Assembly (NCBI GenBank): GCA_014529385.2
Contig: CM043942.1
Coordinates: 27,489,969-27,553,968, forward strand
From: Adiantum capillus-veneris
Lineage: Eukaryota; Streptophyta; Polypodiopsida; Polypodiales; Pteridaceae
Direction: 5' to 3'
Length of the DNA: 64,000 bases
Below the pieces are notes generated by a model. That model ran no database searches and had not been told where the DNA came from. It worked only from the letters and a program-made list of their open reading frames with translations. The translations under genes and the position numbers were made by a program. Shown piece after piece: positions 46,954 through 59,122 of this stretch. The number at the start of each line of letters is the position of its first letter. Within the stretch, counting starts at the first letter, position 1.

Positions 46954-48456
46954 ATGCTGACGTCCGTCACAGCGTATCCGTCCAACAGTCAACCCATAGA
47001 GAGCCACATTGCATCTAGTTCAAAGGACACCTCTAGCACCTCAAGCCTAGATGGAGCATTCCTAAATGAGAATTGGGAGTACGAACTACAAACAAAAATT
47101 TTAACCAACCTATACACAGATCACACCTATCACGTGGGTTGGTTAGATGTCCTACAATGCACAACGGGTGCTACTAGCGTGGAGGATCAACAACAAAGAG
47201 TTTGTGAGGTCATCCATAGGGTTATTGATCTAGAGAGACAGAACAAGGGGATCCATATGCCTTCAACGGGTCTCATGAGATTCTTGAATATAGGTAAGGC
47301 TAAACAACCAACCTTATTGCAAATGGAGACTCCCTCGGTAAGTCTAATGGATCCCCCATATGTTGTTTCGACAAGGGTCTCAGTGCAATTTGAGCCTACA
47401 AGTTATAGCTTTACTTTTCCAAGTCTATCTCATCTTTCCCTTGATGACACCATGGCTACCATGCATACCCCAATGATGGGCATGCCAAGAAACACGCCAT
47501 GGACCTCATTTGTTAGTAAAGCACTGCTACATGGTAGCTCAATGCCGCAACAGCCCCTACAAGTGTGTACCAATCGTATGCACCTATGGGTCATCGCACT
47601 CATGTAGCCCTTACCCCTCCCATTGTTTCAAAAACCTATGCTCCACAACCACAACACCAAAGCTCTTATTTCCATGGGACCATACCGGCTAGCATTAACA
47701 TGTCACATTTGATGTCTGCTATACCTAGGGCCACACATATGAACTTTGGACCGCCACATGGCACAACACCCTACCAAACATGGAACCCAAGGACTTCCTA
47801 CGCGCCAAGGCCAATGTCAATACCTACTCCACATGTAGTCTCTGGAGTGTCTTCACCACGGTGCCTACTAACTTAGGTGACTTGGCAATATTTGCTCAAG
47901 CTATCGATCGATCTATTGCTGAGAATATGTATAACACATCTGTAGTAGTAAGGCAGTACAAATAGCCAACTTCACACAAAAAATTAGTGGAGACGGGGAT
48001 GTGAGAAAGCATATCGAAGTGTTTGAACAATTATGCAATTCTCTATGAGAACACAATGACCTGCATAAGAGTAATTCTTTAAGCCTAACCTTAAGTGGGA
48101 AGGCTGCGGATTGGTATAGAACCCTAAGGGTGGAAGAAAAAACAATTTACCCTACTCTTAGGAGACTGTTATTAAAAGAATACATTCGAGAGGGAGCGCT
48201 TTGGGATGTAGCCTCTCAGCTCCAGAAATCCCAACGAGAGGAAGGAGAGTCGGTGAGAGACTTTATTAGTCGCTTAAAGCATTTGAATCCTCCTTGTAAT
48301 CCAAGTGAGTGCTTCAATAATGATCAATTGCTTGATAGATTCATTAGGGGATTACGACGTGAGGATATCTACAATGGCCTAGTCATTAGAGGTATCACCA
48401 CTTGGAAAGCAATCACCACCAATGCGATCCAATTACAGGATAATTTAATGATTTAA
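46954..48456 (+). pseudogene. Family 4 Gag
   Basis: The N-terminal frame (46954-47607) opens MLTSVTAYPSNSQPIESHIA and holds HVGWLDVLQCTTGATSVEDQ. A Pro/His/Met-rich stretch (47565-47876) follows in another frame. The Retrotrans_gag core spans 47955-48456: ISGDGDVRKHIEVFEQLCNS, LSLTLSGKAADWYRTL, LLLKEYIREGALWDVASQLQ and FISRLKHLNPPCNPSE. This is the usual order F.G.gdv..Hi..F, L.l.gkA.dWY..L, l...F. One stop near 48047 and several frame changes make it a pseudogene. No upstream LTR copy or primer site was recognised. Confidence 0.82.
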
Positions 48457-48608
48457 GCAGAAAGAGTGTCTGTTGAGCCTAAATCTATTAGCTCGCAAGC
48501 ATCGGGGCAATAGCCAATGACCCTAAAGCCTATTGCTAAGGAGCCAAAGATATATGAGATGACTTTAGCAGATCTCACCAAGGCCATTCAAAAGAGTCTT
48601 AGAGACAA

Positions 48609-49380
48609 TTGTGCTCCGCAAACAATTATATGTATCCAAGAAGGGAGCAACAATGGTGCTCAGTATGCTATGGACCGTATAGTACCAGTGAATGCCCTTC
48701 TTTTAGTGTAAAATTCTATGGGAACTGCAATGCCGGTGGGAGGTATGGTCATCAAGCTAAGGATTGCATAGTATTTAAGCGCATAATGGCCAATAGAACA
48801 ACCTTAGCATGGATAGACACACCTCAAGTGTGTGCATTGATGTCGGCCCCACCTCTTGAACAAACATTAGAACACATGGTCCCTAGGACCGCGAATGTTG
48901 TTTAAACAACACCCTTACCACCTCCAGTGCTAGGACCGCAACCACCACATCCGAGAATCACTTCTGTGAATCAAGTGGGTTGTGAGTCATCTATTGCTTG
49001 TTTGGAAGACTGTGAGGAAGATATAGACCGTAATATTTCCTATGGGATGGATGCGCTTGAAGAAAGTCCACAATACTACATGGAGGACTATTGGGGACAA
49101 GTCAAACCTATCTATCAAGTAGTTGCTCTTGCTGCAAGAGGCAAAAATATCAATTACAATGCTAAGAGACCACCTCTTCAATGCTATGACTGTGGAGGTC
49201 CACATCGTGTAGCCGAGTGTCCTATTAGGCTACAAAAGAACGCCTCACTAATGCAAACCAATCAAGCGAGCACGTCTACAATGCTGATACTCGTGTGTAA
49301 TCCATGTGGCATAGATCATTTGATTTCCCAATGACCAAATAATCCAAATGCGCCAAAGATCATGCCATTAAGCTTGATTG
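48609..49380 (+). pseudogene. Family 4 zinc-knuckle region (four knuckle-like blocks)
   Basis: In one frame (with one stop before 48927) the blocks are WCSVCYGPYSTSEC (His replaced), NCNAGGRYGHQAKDC (CCHC-like), CYDCGGPHRVAEC (C-X2-C-X3-H-X4-C) and CNPCGIDHLISQ. The last Cys of the fourth block is now a TGA stop (49332). Four knuckles is more than the usual one or two in gypsy Gag. Nucleic-acid binding is inferred from the family. Confidence 0.72.
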
Positions 49381-49435
49381 ACGTTACCGAGGAGACATCA
49401 CAAAAGACACCTGTGGTACCAGTAAACGTACTCAC

Positions 49436-50149
49436 ATGATTGATGCTCCAAAACAAAATTATATTCTTGAGGAAAGAGACAAAACATCAATTGCCCAATC
49501 TCAAAAAAAGAAGAAAACACGAAGGAAGAGATCGCAAAAAGCGGCGAAGTCAAACCCCAGTTCAAAGACCAACATAGGGACTGGTGACGATCCCGTATAT
49601 ATGAACGACGCTCAAGAGGATTCTGATTCAGGAGAAACCATGGAGACCAAAATGACCACTAAGATAGAAACCAACAAGGAAGATCTTCATGAGCCACAAT
49701 GGCTAGGATCCAAGAAGAAGATAGGAACTTATCCAAGCCCTACAGAGGAGATCGAGCGAGTCAAGCAATTAAGAAGTTTGGTAGAAGATACCCAAAGGGA
49801 TATAGAAACAACACCTAGGCAGATCCAGATTACAGACACAGAGTTCCCTACATCACAACAACCTCACCCAGTCCATAGACCCTTAGCCATACCTAGTGTC
49901 ATCCAAGAAGAAAGTGACTTAAAGTCATGGGAAAGTGTGCATACTCACTTCTTGATGGAAAGAATGTTTACAGAGGGACTACGTGATTCTATCGAAGAAA
50001 TGGAGATCCCATCTTCCCAACGTCAAGGGACTAAAGCCCAAAAGGTTCCGTCAAACATTGCCAAATTGATGGATTTCATGTCTTCAGAAGTTAGAACCAC
50101 CATCATGTCCAAACTATATAAAGACCCTGAGTTAGGCTCAGCTCTTTGA
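49436..50149 (+). pseudogene. Family 4 Gag-protease linker
   Basis: A 237-residue open frame: a strongly basic start (KKKKTRRKRSQKAAK), an acidic middle (NDAQEDSDSGETMETK) and a helical end (IEEMEIPSSQRQ, FMSSEVRTTIMSKLY). No known domain. Its place between knuckles and protease, and the matching charged linker in family 3, mark it as part of the polyprotein rather than a separate gene. Confidence 0.55.
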
Positions 50150-50288
50150 GCTTTTCTCAATGGAGAACTGAAGGTTGGGCTACCACAATTTGCACAGATG
50201 GATGGATCTTGGTAGATGCCAATAGAGGAGGAACACTTAGATCCACAACCCAATCTAGATGAGAACCTTGTGGTGGAAATACCTGTTA

Positions 50289-50684
50289 ACAAGTTGGGAC
50301 AATAATTTGAGAGTGATGATCAATGCAACCATATCAATCACTACCATGGGATTAATTGTGAAGGAAATCCTTGATGGTGGTGCTGGGGTTAGCATTGTGA
50401 CTAAGAATTGCTAGGAAAGTATGGGAAGTCCTCACCTTGCGACCACAACCATAGTAGTAAAAATGGCCAATGGGTCTATCGTTAAACCTATTGGGATGCT
50501 AGAAGATCTCAAGATCAAGGTCTTTGGATATAAAATACAAATTACCTTCATTGTTATGGATTTCTCCAAGCACACTATGGCATCTGAGATGATCTTAGGA
50601 CGTCCTTTCATGAGGGAAGCAAAAATGGTGCATGAGTGGTCTAAAAACCATGTTTACTTGCAGTTCCAAGATTCTGTCATTTGA
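50289..50684 (+). pseudogene. Family 4 retropepsin-like protease
   Basis: The frame reads TTMGLIVKEILDGGAGVSIV, a stop, then GSPHLATTTIVVKMANGS, MLEDLKIKVFGYKIQITFIV and the second conserved block MILGRPFMREAKM. ILDGGA replaces the classical D-[ST]-G; D-G-G forms are common in plant gypsy-like proteases as I recall them. The single stop (50412) interrupts it. It would cleave Gag. No RT follows. Confidence 0.8.
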
Positions 50685-50770
50685 GTGGATCTTGTAACTG
50701 GTTGAGCACATCCTCTAGGAAACATGTTTATAATTGATCATAGATTTGACACCACAGTTGACTCGGTCCA

Positions 50771-51390
50771 TTGCAGTATTGTTACACGTGTAAAGCGGAC
50801 ACTGATGTTGGCGAAGATTCTCCTTATATGGATGTACTACCTAGGATGACTGAGTTGGACAATGTGGATTGGGTCCACCTAGCAGCAACCATAGACACTT
50901 GGGGAAACAGGGGGACGACCAGGGTAACACCTGAGGGGGATGAAATGCCCGTATCCTTAAATATGCTACAAGCAATGTATATAGATTCTGAAAAGACTCA
51001 TCCTAATATAATGAAGAAAACATACAAGTGGGTCCCTAAAGTTTCTTTAGCGACCATAGCTAGAGCTAAAAAACAGAAGCCTTGTAAGAAATATCCCATT
51101 CGCCCCAAAAAATGTAAGGAAACGTGGCGGTGGATTCCTAAATGACTATTGGAAGCCCAAGGTTACTATCAAGGAAATGATCAAATCTGGGCGCCAAACG
51201 TAGATTGTGTTGTTACCTGTCACCTGACCCATGTGCACCCAATCCTGTAGCTCCAAAAGGAATTGACGATCGTGGAAAGAAAAAAATCACAGAATGCTAC
51301 ACATCCACACTAGAGCTAGTTTGGGTACCGAAGAAAGAACGATTTGTTCCACCTAGCTCAGGAAGGGGGGAGTCCCATGAAGCTTAAAGC
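50771..51390 (+). pseudogene. Family 4 post-protease region with W-x-P-K motifs
   Basis: The frame at 50771-51145 contains MKKTYKWVPKVSLATIARAK and KKCKETWRWIPK. After one stop it continues LLEAQGYYQGNDQIWAPNVD (51146-51205), the same QGYY-x-G-x4-W-x-P pattern as family 3. Another frame has TLELVWVPKKERFVPPSSG (51310-51365). Basic, no known fold. The module recurs after the protease in both families, where RT would be in a complete element. Confidence 0.55.
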
Positions 51391-51828
51391 TCCTCATGTA
51401 ATGTATCCATAGAGGTAAAAGCTTCTCCACAGCCTCCACCTACAATAGTGGACCTCCATAAAGCTATAAAGGAATCCACACCTCCCAATGTTCAAGAATC
51501 ACCTGATGAACCACTTCAAGTTCGATCCTGGGAGAGTACCTTACCACCCTTACAACTCGATGAGGAACCTATGTTAATAGAAAACTACTGGCAAAAATCC
51601 TCACCTATTACGAACTAAAACAATTGGTTTCAAATAAAATTCTGCTACCAATCAAATTGTTTGTTTACAACTGTATATTATTTTTAATTGTATATGAGAA
51701 TGCAATTACCGTGCCAATGTTGTTTGATTTTGCAGTGACGAAGAAGGCTAAGGACACTCATCTCAAAGGCTCTTCCACCTCGACGAACGAGCTTCAACTC
51801 AATAGCTTCCGAGGACGGAATCTACATT
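51391..51828. other. Family 4 3' region without recognisable genes
   Basis: Short frames with no domain. The last part (51740-51828) is still coding-like (LDERASTQ) but cannot be assigned. Confidence 0.45.
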
Positions 51829-51840
51829 AGGAAGGAGGCA
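51829..51840 (+). promoter_or_regulatory. Polypurine tract of family 4
   Basis: AGGAAGGAGGCA directly precedes the LTR start TGTTAACCC. Confidence 0.7.
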
Positions 51841-52095
51841 TGTTAACCCTTACGCACATTCCTATCACCTACAATAGATGCCATATTATTTATTTGGTAG
51901 AGTCAGGTACCGGGCTTGTCGGTCCAGTAGGAATGGTTAAGAGTGATCGCCGATGAGAGGCGCACTCTAAAACTGGAACCTATGATGTTTGGGTAAGATT
52001 GGCTAAGTGTGTGTGGGCGCCCAAATGTGAACTTGAAGAGTGCTCTTGCTCCATCTCCATCTTCTTCTTCTTCATCTCCTTGTGTGTGTGTAGGC

Positions 52096-52171
<76 letters not shown>

Positions 52172-52330
52172 ATTGCAACGATGGCACGGCGGTGGTGAAG
52201 CGGTTGAGTGCGGCGCAGTGGCGACTCCTTCTTATTCGCGACGAGGAATCCTCCACGACAGCAAGCGTAGAGCGGTGAGTGACACACCATCGCCATCTTT
52301 AGGCTAGTTGCATACTTGGAGCCATCTGTG
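51841..52330 (+). repeat. Family 4 3' LTR (right end uncertain)
   Basis: It starts TGTTAACCCTTACGCAC right after the polypurine tract. It holds a (GA)n tract. No second copy was found in the window, so the length is a guess. Confidence 0.5.
52099..52170. repeat. (GA)n microsatellite
   Basis: About 70 bp of AG in the family 4 LTR. Confidence 0.95.
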
Positions 52331-52339
52331 GCTCGCACA

Positions 52340-54130
52340 CAGTGCTAGGCAAGGCCCTTGCTTCAATACATGCGGCAGAAGCCCACACCCACATTGCAGT
52401 AGGTTTGCAAAAATTGATTTCCGCAGGAGCATTTTTTGGACCCAAAAATTACGTTTTGACCATAATTTGCTTATACAGACTCATCTCTGTACAACCCAGG
52501 ACTCTATTCTGGGGTTTTGACACATTCCCAACGCAGTGATGGTGTTCGTTTGACCTAATTTGATCATAAATTTGTTTGCAACAACATGTGTATTTCATTT
52601 TTCATCAATTTTCGACCATTTTTCCTCTTCTGGTGTGTATATCTTGGACTACAAGGCAGCCCTTTGAGGTTGAGATTGTGAATTCGTGCTAGTAGGCATA
52701 CACACATGTAGCAAGAGCTTGCAGGGACAAGTTGTCTTTGTAGAAGGGAGATCTTCTTTGTTGGATATAGGTGTTTGAGTGCAGCTACAGATATAGGTTC
52801 CGGTTGACCATTACTTACTTGCAGACGGATGTATGCCTTATGTGGTTTGATGCTCAAGGAGACTCATGTGATTGCAGTTTGAGCTCGGTAATGTATGCCT
52901 CAAGCATGTTTTTTGACAGTCACGGGTAGAGAAAGTATTGGTGCACTAGATTTGCACATGTTTGCAATGATGTATGCAAATTGTGGAGATTGGTGCATGC
53001 ATTTGGAGTTCAATTTGATGCACTTTGGTTGCTCATGGGTTTGAGCATGTAGTCACTTTGGTTACTAGTTTTGTAGCCATTTTTTTAATGAAACTTTGGT
53101 AACATTTTTCTAGCAATTTTATGCGCATCGTTGGTGCGATCAAGATTGCAATTTCTTGTAGCACTCAAGATTTGTGTGCATTGTTTTTCCTTTTGGGTGG
53201 TGCATCGTGGACATGTTTCGCTCTGTATTTTTGGTCTTGAGCTGTGAGTGCTTGGCCATTTGGAGCTTCCAATTTTGACTCCCAGCTATACAGGTTGAGT
53301 CTAGTACTCCTACAAGTGTTGCCATTTGCATTTGAGGACATCTTTTGCAGTGTTTTGGCTTGCATACCAACTTTCGACACAGTAGGTGTCTTGAGCTTTT
53401 GCTTTGTGTATGCTTTTGTGGGATAGTGGCTGGAGTTTACTCACCATAGTTTGTGATCGGAGCTTACCTCTTACATTGACAGGTTTACATGCAGGTTTGA
53501 GGGTCATTTGTGAGCTGAATTTTTCAACAATCGTTCCCTCTTTGCAGGTGCCTATATATGGCTCAATTGTAAGTTGATTTGTGACACAATTGTGACATGT
53601 TTCTTCAGCTATTTGAGAGCTAAATTTTGGGCTGATTTGCAACCATATTTTTTAGCCATGCAAGAATTTGTGTCTCTACAAGTATAGTTCTTTTACACAG
53701 GTTGTGTATGCTATGGTTTTCTGGCACATTGTTCATTCATTGACACATTTTGGCATCAGTTTTTCACTCACATATGTATGTCATTTGTGGCATTGTTGAG
53801 TGATACTCCGGCTAGAGTAGTTTGGCTCTGAGTATGACTTTGTGAGGTGATCCCGGACGAGTACATTCCCAAATTGGCCATTTGGGCATTTGTGGTTTTC
53901 TCCATTGTGATTTACTGTTGAGTTTTTTGCTCCTGCTATAGAGGAGACTTTTCCAAAATTTTGCTAGATATGTATGCATATTGCAGAGGCTAGTGAGCTT
54001 GACTGTTTGCTCACCTTCTTTGCTTGAGAAAGTCGTTTGCTCTTGGGTGGGAGAGTCTTGTGATCTCAAGAATTGTTTCCCATAGTTTTGGCATGGATAT
54101 GGAGACACTTATGGTTAGAGGTATTTCTCG
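52340..54130. other. No gene recognised
   Basis: GT-rich text with repeated words such as ttttgcag, tgtgcattg and gtttgtgag, but no protein family on either strand. It leads into copia B, so it may be LTR or leader of that element. Confidence 0.4.
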
Positions 54131-54139
54131 CTCACGATC

Positions 54140-55320
54140 GTGACTGACATGTTGGCACTTTGGCCACGATGGGCATATTAGGCGCCGTTTCTTCAAGTGT
54201 ATGAGGCAGAAAAAGAGGCAAATGCATGGTGCTACTATGAGGAAAAATGCTAGAGAATCTGCATGTGACGGGCATGTCACTTTTGAGTCTAGCTTGCCTT
54301 CAGACTACTTTGTGTCTTGGGATAGAACATTGTCTACGCGTTTTCTACTAGATGAGCATGTAGTTTTTCACGTGACGCCAGGTCATGATTTGTTTTTCTC
54401 TTTCTCTAGTGGGAGACTTGGTTGTGTGCAGTTTACTAATGGTTCAACATATGACATAGAGGGTGTTGGAGATGTTATGCATGTCTTTACCTAGCGGTGC
54501 ATTGCTTATGCTACAAGATGTACATTATGTACGAGGACTCAGCTAGAGTCTCATTTCAATGCATGAATTGTAAAGTACTGGGCATTGTGTACTGCTTGGA
54601 GAGTGGTCATTTTAGATGCATAGGGGATCACTAGTGATAACCAAAGGTGCTAGGAGTGGTATGGTATACCCTTTTCATATTTGTGACACACGAGGCAGTG
54701 TAGTCTCTTGTATTTGCAACCATGTTTGGAGCAAGAGACAAGACGTGTCTCTTTTGTCGATGTGCTGCATGGAGAGCAGGTTGTGAATATGTCTTGTGGC
54801 AACGTTCACGTAGACAGTGGTATCTTTGGGGATGTACAACTCGATCATTCGTCAATTGAGGTGACATTAATTGACCTAGAGAATGATGCATTGTTCTATG
54901 ATGTGTCTGATACATTTGAGGGTGACAGTGTCCTTCAGACTACAATGGTGCTGATTTTTTGATTTTTCAGTCATTCTTAGTAGATATGCCTTTGCGAGAT
55001 GATGCTGACATGGTGATGCATAGTCAGGTGGTTCCTGATGAGGATGCATATGGCACTGAGGTTGCTGATAGGGATAGGTTGGCATACAAAGTGCATGTTT
55101 TGTCAACTTTTGGGTCTTTCATGTTTGACCTTTTGGTCTCGAGACCTGATCTTGCTTATGCAGTTGGTACATTTGCACTGGGAGTTGTCAGTTATGCGAT
55201 GACTGAAACTGGCATTGTGCATTTGTTGGAGCCATGCAGGATGTCACTCAATACCTATATCATGAGTGTCATCAAGGCTCTAGCCCTAGTGGTATGCATG
55301 TTGCATCTACACTAGAGCGG
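54140..55320 (+). pseudogene. Copia B polyprotein, internally deleted
   Basis: From about 54150 one frame reads a damaged knuckle, CWHFGHDGHIRRRFFK (second and fourth Cys changed to Phe), then a basic run. The protease region follows: VVFHVTPGHDLFFSFSSG and VQFTNGSTYDIEGVGDV. The aspartate region reads D-E-H instead of D-S-G. Gag-preintegrase-like scraps follow to 54700. From 54960 the frame jumps to MFDLLVSRPDLAYAVGTFAL, the RT connection region, so integrase and most of RT are deleted. It ends just before the polypurine tract. Confidence 0.68.
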
Positions 55321-55444
55321 TTACAGATGCACTCACGTGTTTGGAATGAGCCAGTGGGCATAGGTTGAGAGCCGTCTTCTCTCACCTCTTGTATATACTA
55401 GTTGTAGGCTAGTATTCTTGCCACTTATCGGCGCACAACCTTTA

Positions 55445-55453
55445 GTGGGAGAT
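55445..55453 (+). promoter_or_regulatory. Polypurine tract of copia B, copy 2
   Basis: AGTGGGAGA and one T precede TGTTAGGTAAAGCC. Matches 33435-33443. Confidence 0.65.
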
Positions 55454-55624
55454 TGTTAGGTAAAGCCAGTGTGCCTCATCGTTTTTGTCTTGTGTCCGTC
55501 GACCAGTGTTGATAGACCACATTTATCTCCTTATTCTTAATACATGCAAAGAATAAGGAGCTCTCACTCATTCTTATACAGTGAGATTTGGGAGCTCCAC
55601 CCCACATCCTAGTGTCATGCTCTT

Positions 55625-55669
<45 letters not shown>

Positions 55670-55724
55670 CACTCTCTCCATCTTCATTGCACACACGCAT
55701 GCCTACGATCCATTCCTTCACATA
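55454..55724 (+). repeat. Copia B 3' LTR, copy 2 (truncated)
   Basis: It aligns with 33444 onward, including ccttattctt...aagaataagg (an imperfect hairpin), gctccaccccacatcct and a (CT)n tract at 55630-55667. It stops where the TIR element begins at 55725. Confidence 0.65.
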
Positions 55725-56175
55725 AGAGGGCCTCTTTATTTGGAAATTTAATAAAGTCAAAACTCTATTATTAAGAAAGAAATCAAAAGACAGCTTTTGA
55801 ATTCAAACAAGTAAAATGGCTAATTTATTCAAATTCAAATTTCTTCCCAATACGAAATTTAAAATCTAGCGGCGGACAAAACCATATCATATAACATATC
55901 TACAAAAAGAGCTCAATGTTTAGATCATAGATCCATAGTCTCCACTCAAATCGAAGATCATATGTAGGAGTTATGGAAGGCCGAAAATCATACAATTGTC
56001 CACCCCCTTTTTGGGCGGGGGGGGGCAAGTGCATCCTTTGACCACTCTCACACCTCTCTTACATACCCACCATTCTTGCACACATGGCATGTACCTACTC
56101 TGAAAAATGTTAATCACTTCCATAATCTCATCAAAAATAAAGAGGCCCTCCTAGACCCCAACCTCTTCTTAATGC
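55725..56175. mobile_element. MITE-like terminal-inverted-repeat element, copy 2 (left end shortened)
   Basis: It aligns with 13370-13812 over its length (gcttttgaattcaaacaagt, tttaaaatctagcgg, gagctcaatgt, ggagttatg, cacccaccattcttgcacac). The right terminal repeat is complete (AAATAAAGAGGCCCTCC then TAGACCCCAACCTCTTCTTA). The left retains only AGAGGGCCTCTTTATTTGGA, so the outer 20 bases are lost. No TSD can be seen. Confidence 0.82.
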
Positions 56176-56179
56176 ACAA

Positions 56180-57318
56180 CCGACCTCGGGGGGGCACACT
56201 TATCAACGCATGCCCCAAAATGCATGCACACAAGCGAAGAAGAGAAGGGGGAATCGACACAAAAAAACATGGCAATGATGGCTTCTCTTCATTCAACACA
56301 ACACCATATAAAAGATATGCTTCAAGCCAGCACGCACATTTGTGAGCTCAAAACTTGAAGTGGTAGCCCTCCTAGTTTTGCACAAACACCATAGCTTCAA
56401 CAACCTTGAATGGATTCCCTACACACTGGCACAATGGTGATCAACCATCACAAGCAAAAATCCCTTTACAAAAGGAGAGAACTCTTGGCAAAACAAGAAA
56501 CCTCTTCTCGGTGGTATAGAGGGTAGTTTTTCCCTAATCATTGAAGTGCATGCAAATGCCATGCCATCCAAAGTTGATAATGATATTACTTCCATGGATA
56601 TCATTGTGTGTACAATTGTTTTCATTAAAAAAGAAGATGGTGTGTAGCAAACCATGGACAATGCTCCAAATATTGTCTTGACCTATTCAATAGTTCCCTT
56701 GACATGTTTCAAGGCCTTGTTGTATTGGATATTACTTCCCTTCATCCATAATCTCTCTAGCTAGTGAAATACCATAACAGGAAATCATGAGGCATGGAGG
56801 GAAAACCCTATCGATCAAATGATGCCTAATGATCTAGGATAGACACAATATTTCCCTTACAATAGGACATAAACTCAATTGCATCATCCACATGCCCTTT
56901 CACAATCTCTACCACAAAGAAATACTCTATAAATCTATCTTCAAGCATCTTCACTTTGACAAGGATGCTGAATTTGGACTCACCAACATTGGCAACTAGC
57001 AAGAATTCAAAGTAGGCATGGCACAAAATATAGAGCATACAAGACACAAGGATACTTGTATCTAGAAATTATGGGGGTAATGGTACACCCACAATTGGTG
57101 GTTGGGACTATCCCCACTGGCACAAGACCGATTATCAATTCATGAATGCTTGCCCTTCCTCTTTCAAATGCTATAGAGAGTATTGACCAGCTTTATGTGA
57201 TCCATAAAGCCTATTTGAATCTTCATTGATGCGCCAAACAAGCCAACAAACCTCATGACTTGGCCAAAAGTCCATAGGGACTCATTTGCTAGCTGTCCTC
57301 TTGTCAAATTTTTGATAT
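56180..57318. other. No gene recognised
   Basis: A 73-residue minus frame at 57047-56826 (SKFSILVKVKMLEDRFIEYF) and an 80-residue one at 56661-56419 are open, but no family is recognised. A chance frame or old coding relic cannot be separated. Confidence 0.4.
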
Positions 57319-57445
57319 TGTTGTGGAAATAAGGTATACAATGCACATGGGAAAAAACCTCCTAGTGAGGGAAAAAATGCCCCTGCGGTCCTAAGTGTGT
57401 TGACACTTAACACACATCACTACAACATCATGTATATGTTTAACA
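57319..57445 (-). repeat. Copia C 3' LTR, internally deleted
   Basis: In element sense it starts TGTTAAACATATACATG and ends ...CCACAACA. The element-sense polypurine tract CCAAGGGGGATT (57446-57457) precedes it. Confidence 0.72.
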
Positions 57446-57522
57446 AATCCCCCTTGGAAGTGATGTGGTGAATGAGAGCTGGAACATAGAGTATAGGGAA
57501 GTGCCATGCCCTGAGGGCATGA

Positions 57523-59122
57523 TCAGTCCACAAAGGGGAGTAAGCCCAAAGCTTTGCGAAAAGATTCAAAATTCTCATTAGAAAATTCCTTTGTAAAAAG
57601 ATCTACAATGTTGTCATATGCTGGCACATAAGCGGAGTTGATCTCTCCTATTAAGAGTCTCTCCTTGACATAGTGGTAATGCACCTCAATGTGCTTTATG
57701 CGAGCATGAAAAATTGGGTTCCTTGAAACTCCCAATGCGCTCTAATTGTCATTGTAGATGATTTTGGTAGTAGTGTGTTTTCCAACACCCAAATCATCCA
57801 TAATGTGTTTGAGCCATACACACTCAATTGTAGCTCTATACTCAGCCTCACAATTGGAAGTGGCCACGGTAGGTTGCCAACAAGCATGAAACAAAAACCA
57901 CTCATGGACACTCGTGTGTCAAAACAACCAGCCCAATTTGAGTCCAAAAAAGCATGTATATATGGAGGCAATGATCCCCCCTTGAGATAAAACAATCCAA
58001 GATGTGACGTGCCACTCAAGTAGTAAAAGATCCCCTTGACATCATGCCAATGCTTAGACCCTGGGCTATGCATAAATCTGCTGACCTGTGAGATTGCAAA
58101 CTGAATATCTAGCCTTGTGTTGCATACATAGATAAGGCATCTAGTAATAGTTTGGTAAAGAGTGACATCGAAAAGATCAACAACATCTTGAAGACTCAAT
58201 TTTAAACATTTTTCCATGGGAGTGGCAATAGGTTTGCAATCCTCAAGCCCAAACTTATATAATAATGTCTGTATGTAACTTGTCTAACACAAGGAAATAC
58301 CACCGTCAGACTTCTTAAAATTTATGCCAAGTAATGATGGACCAACCCCAAATCTTTCATCTTGAAATTAGCATTCAAGTTAGCCTCATTCAGACTAGTG
58401 ATCGGAAAATCATCCACATATAGAACAACAATGAGAAGTACATCACTCCCACGATTCACATACAAAGTGTTTTATGTATTACAAAAGCCCCATTTTACCA
58501 AATGAGTGTCATCTTTCTCATACCAAGCACGAGGATATTACTTCAACTCATATAAAGCTTTCGTACATTTTCACACTTAATCATCTTGTCCTTTCTTGAC
58601 AAAACCACGAGGCTGCATTACATAAACTTCCTCAAATATGTTACCATTCAAGAAAGAAATAACAATGTTTGATTGATGTACATCCCAACCAAAATGAGCT
58701 ATCAATGCGCATAGAAAATGCACAGTAGTCATACAACAAGTGGGAGAAAAAGTCTCTTCATAATCTATTCCTCTTTGTTGTACATAACCCTTTGCAACAA
58801 GTTGAGACTTATAGTGATCAATCTCACCATCCGGCTTGCGTTTCAACTTGTAAACCCACTTTGTACCAATGGCCCTTTTGCCATGAGGAAAATCACATAA
58901 AGTCCATGTTTCATTTTCTATAAGTGAATCATATTTTGATTGCATGGCAGCCAACCAATTTTTTGAATGTTGTGCTTCATCAAAAGACAGAGATTTCTCA
59001 ACATCACATAAATTGTAAACAACCAAATCATAGAAAGCTGATGTATAAGATGCATGGCAAGAACCTAAACGAGTGCAACTAGACAAAGGTGCATCCAATT
59101 TATTGTCACTCAAAGTATGCAC
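57523..59122 (-). pseudogene. Copia C reverse transcriptase and RNase H
   Basis: From 59122: NWLAAMQSKYDSLIENETWT, IGTKWVYKLKRKPDGEID, YKSQLVAKGYVQQRGIDYEE and TFSPTC are the copia RT N-terminus. Motif A reads WDVHQSNIVISFLNG, where QMDVKTAFLNG is usual, so the catalytic Asp is Asn. The YVDD box is intact (LYVDDF, 58409-58420) in another frame. The C-terminus (58217-57696) has LIYVCNTRLDIQFAISQVSR and SGFCFMLVGNLPWP. RNase H ends with HIEVHYHYVKERL and DIVDLFTKEF (57735-57523). At least three frame changes. It would copy element RNA to DNA. Confidence 0.92.

Noticed and set aside
53140-53642. Minus-strand open frames of 70-110 codons
   Set aside because: No recognisable domain, mutually overlapping frames and biased GT-rich text.
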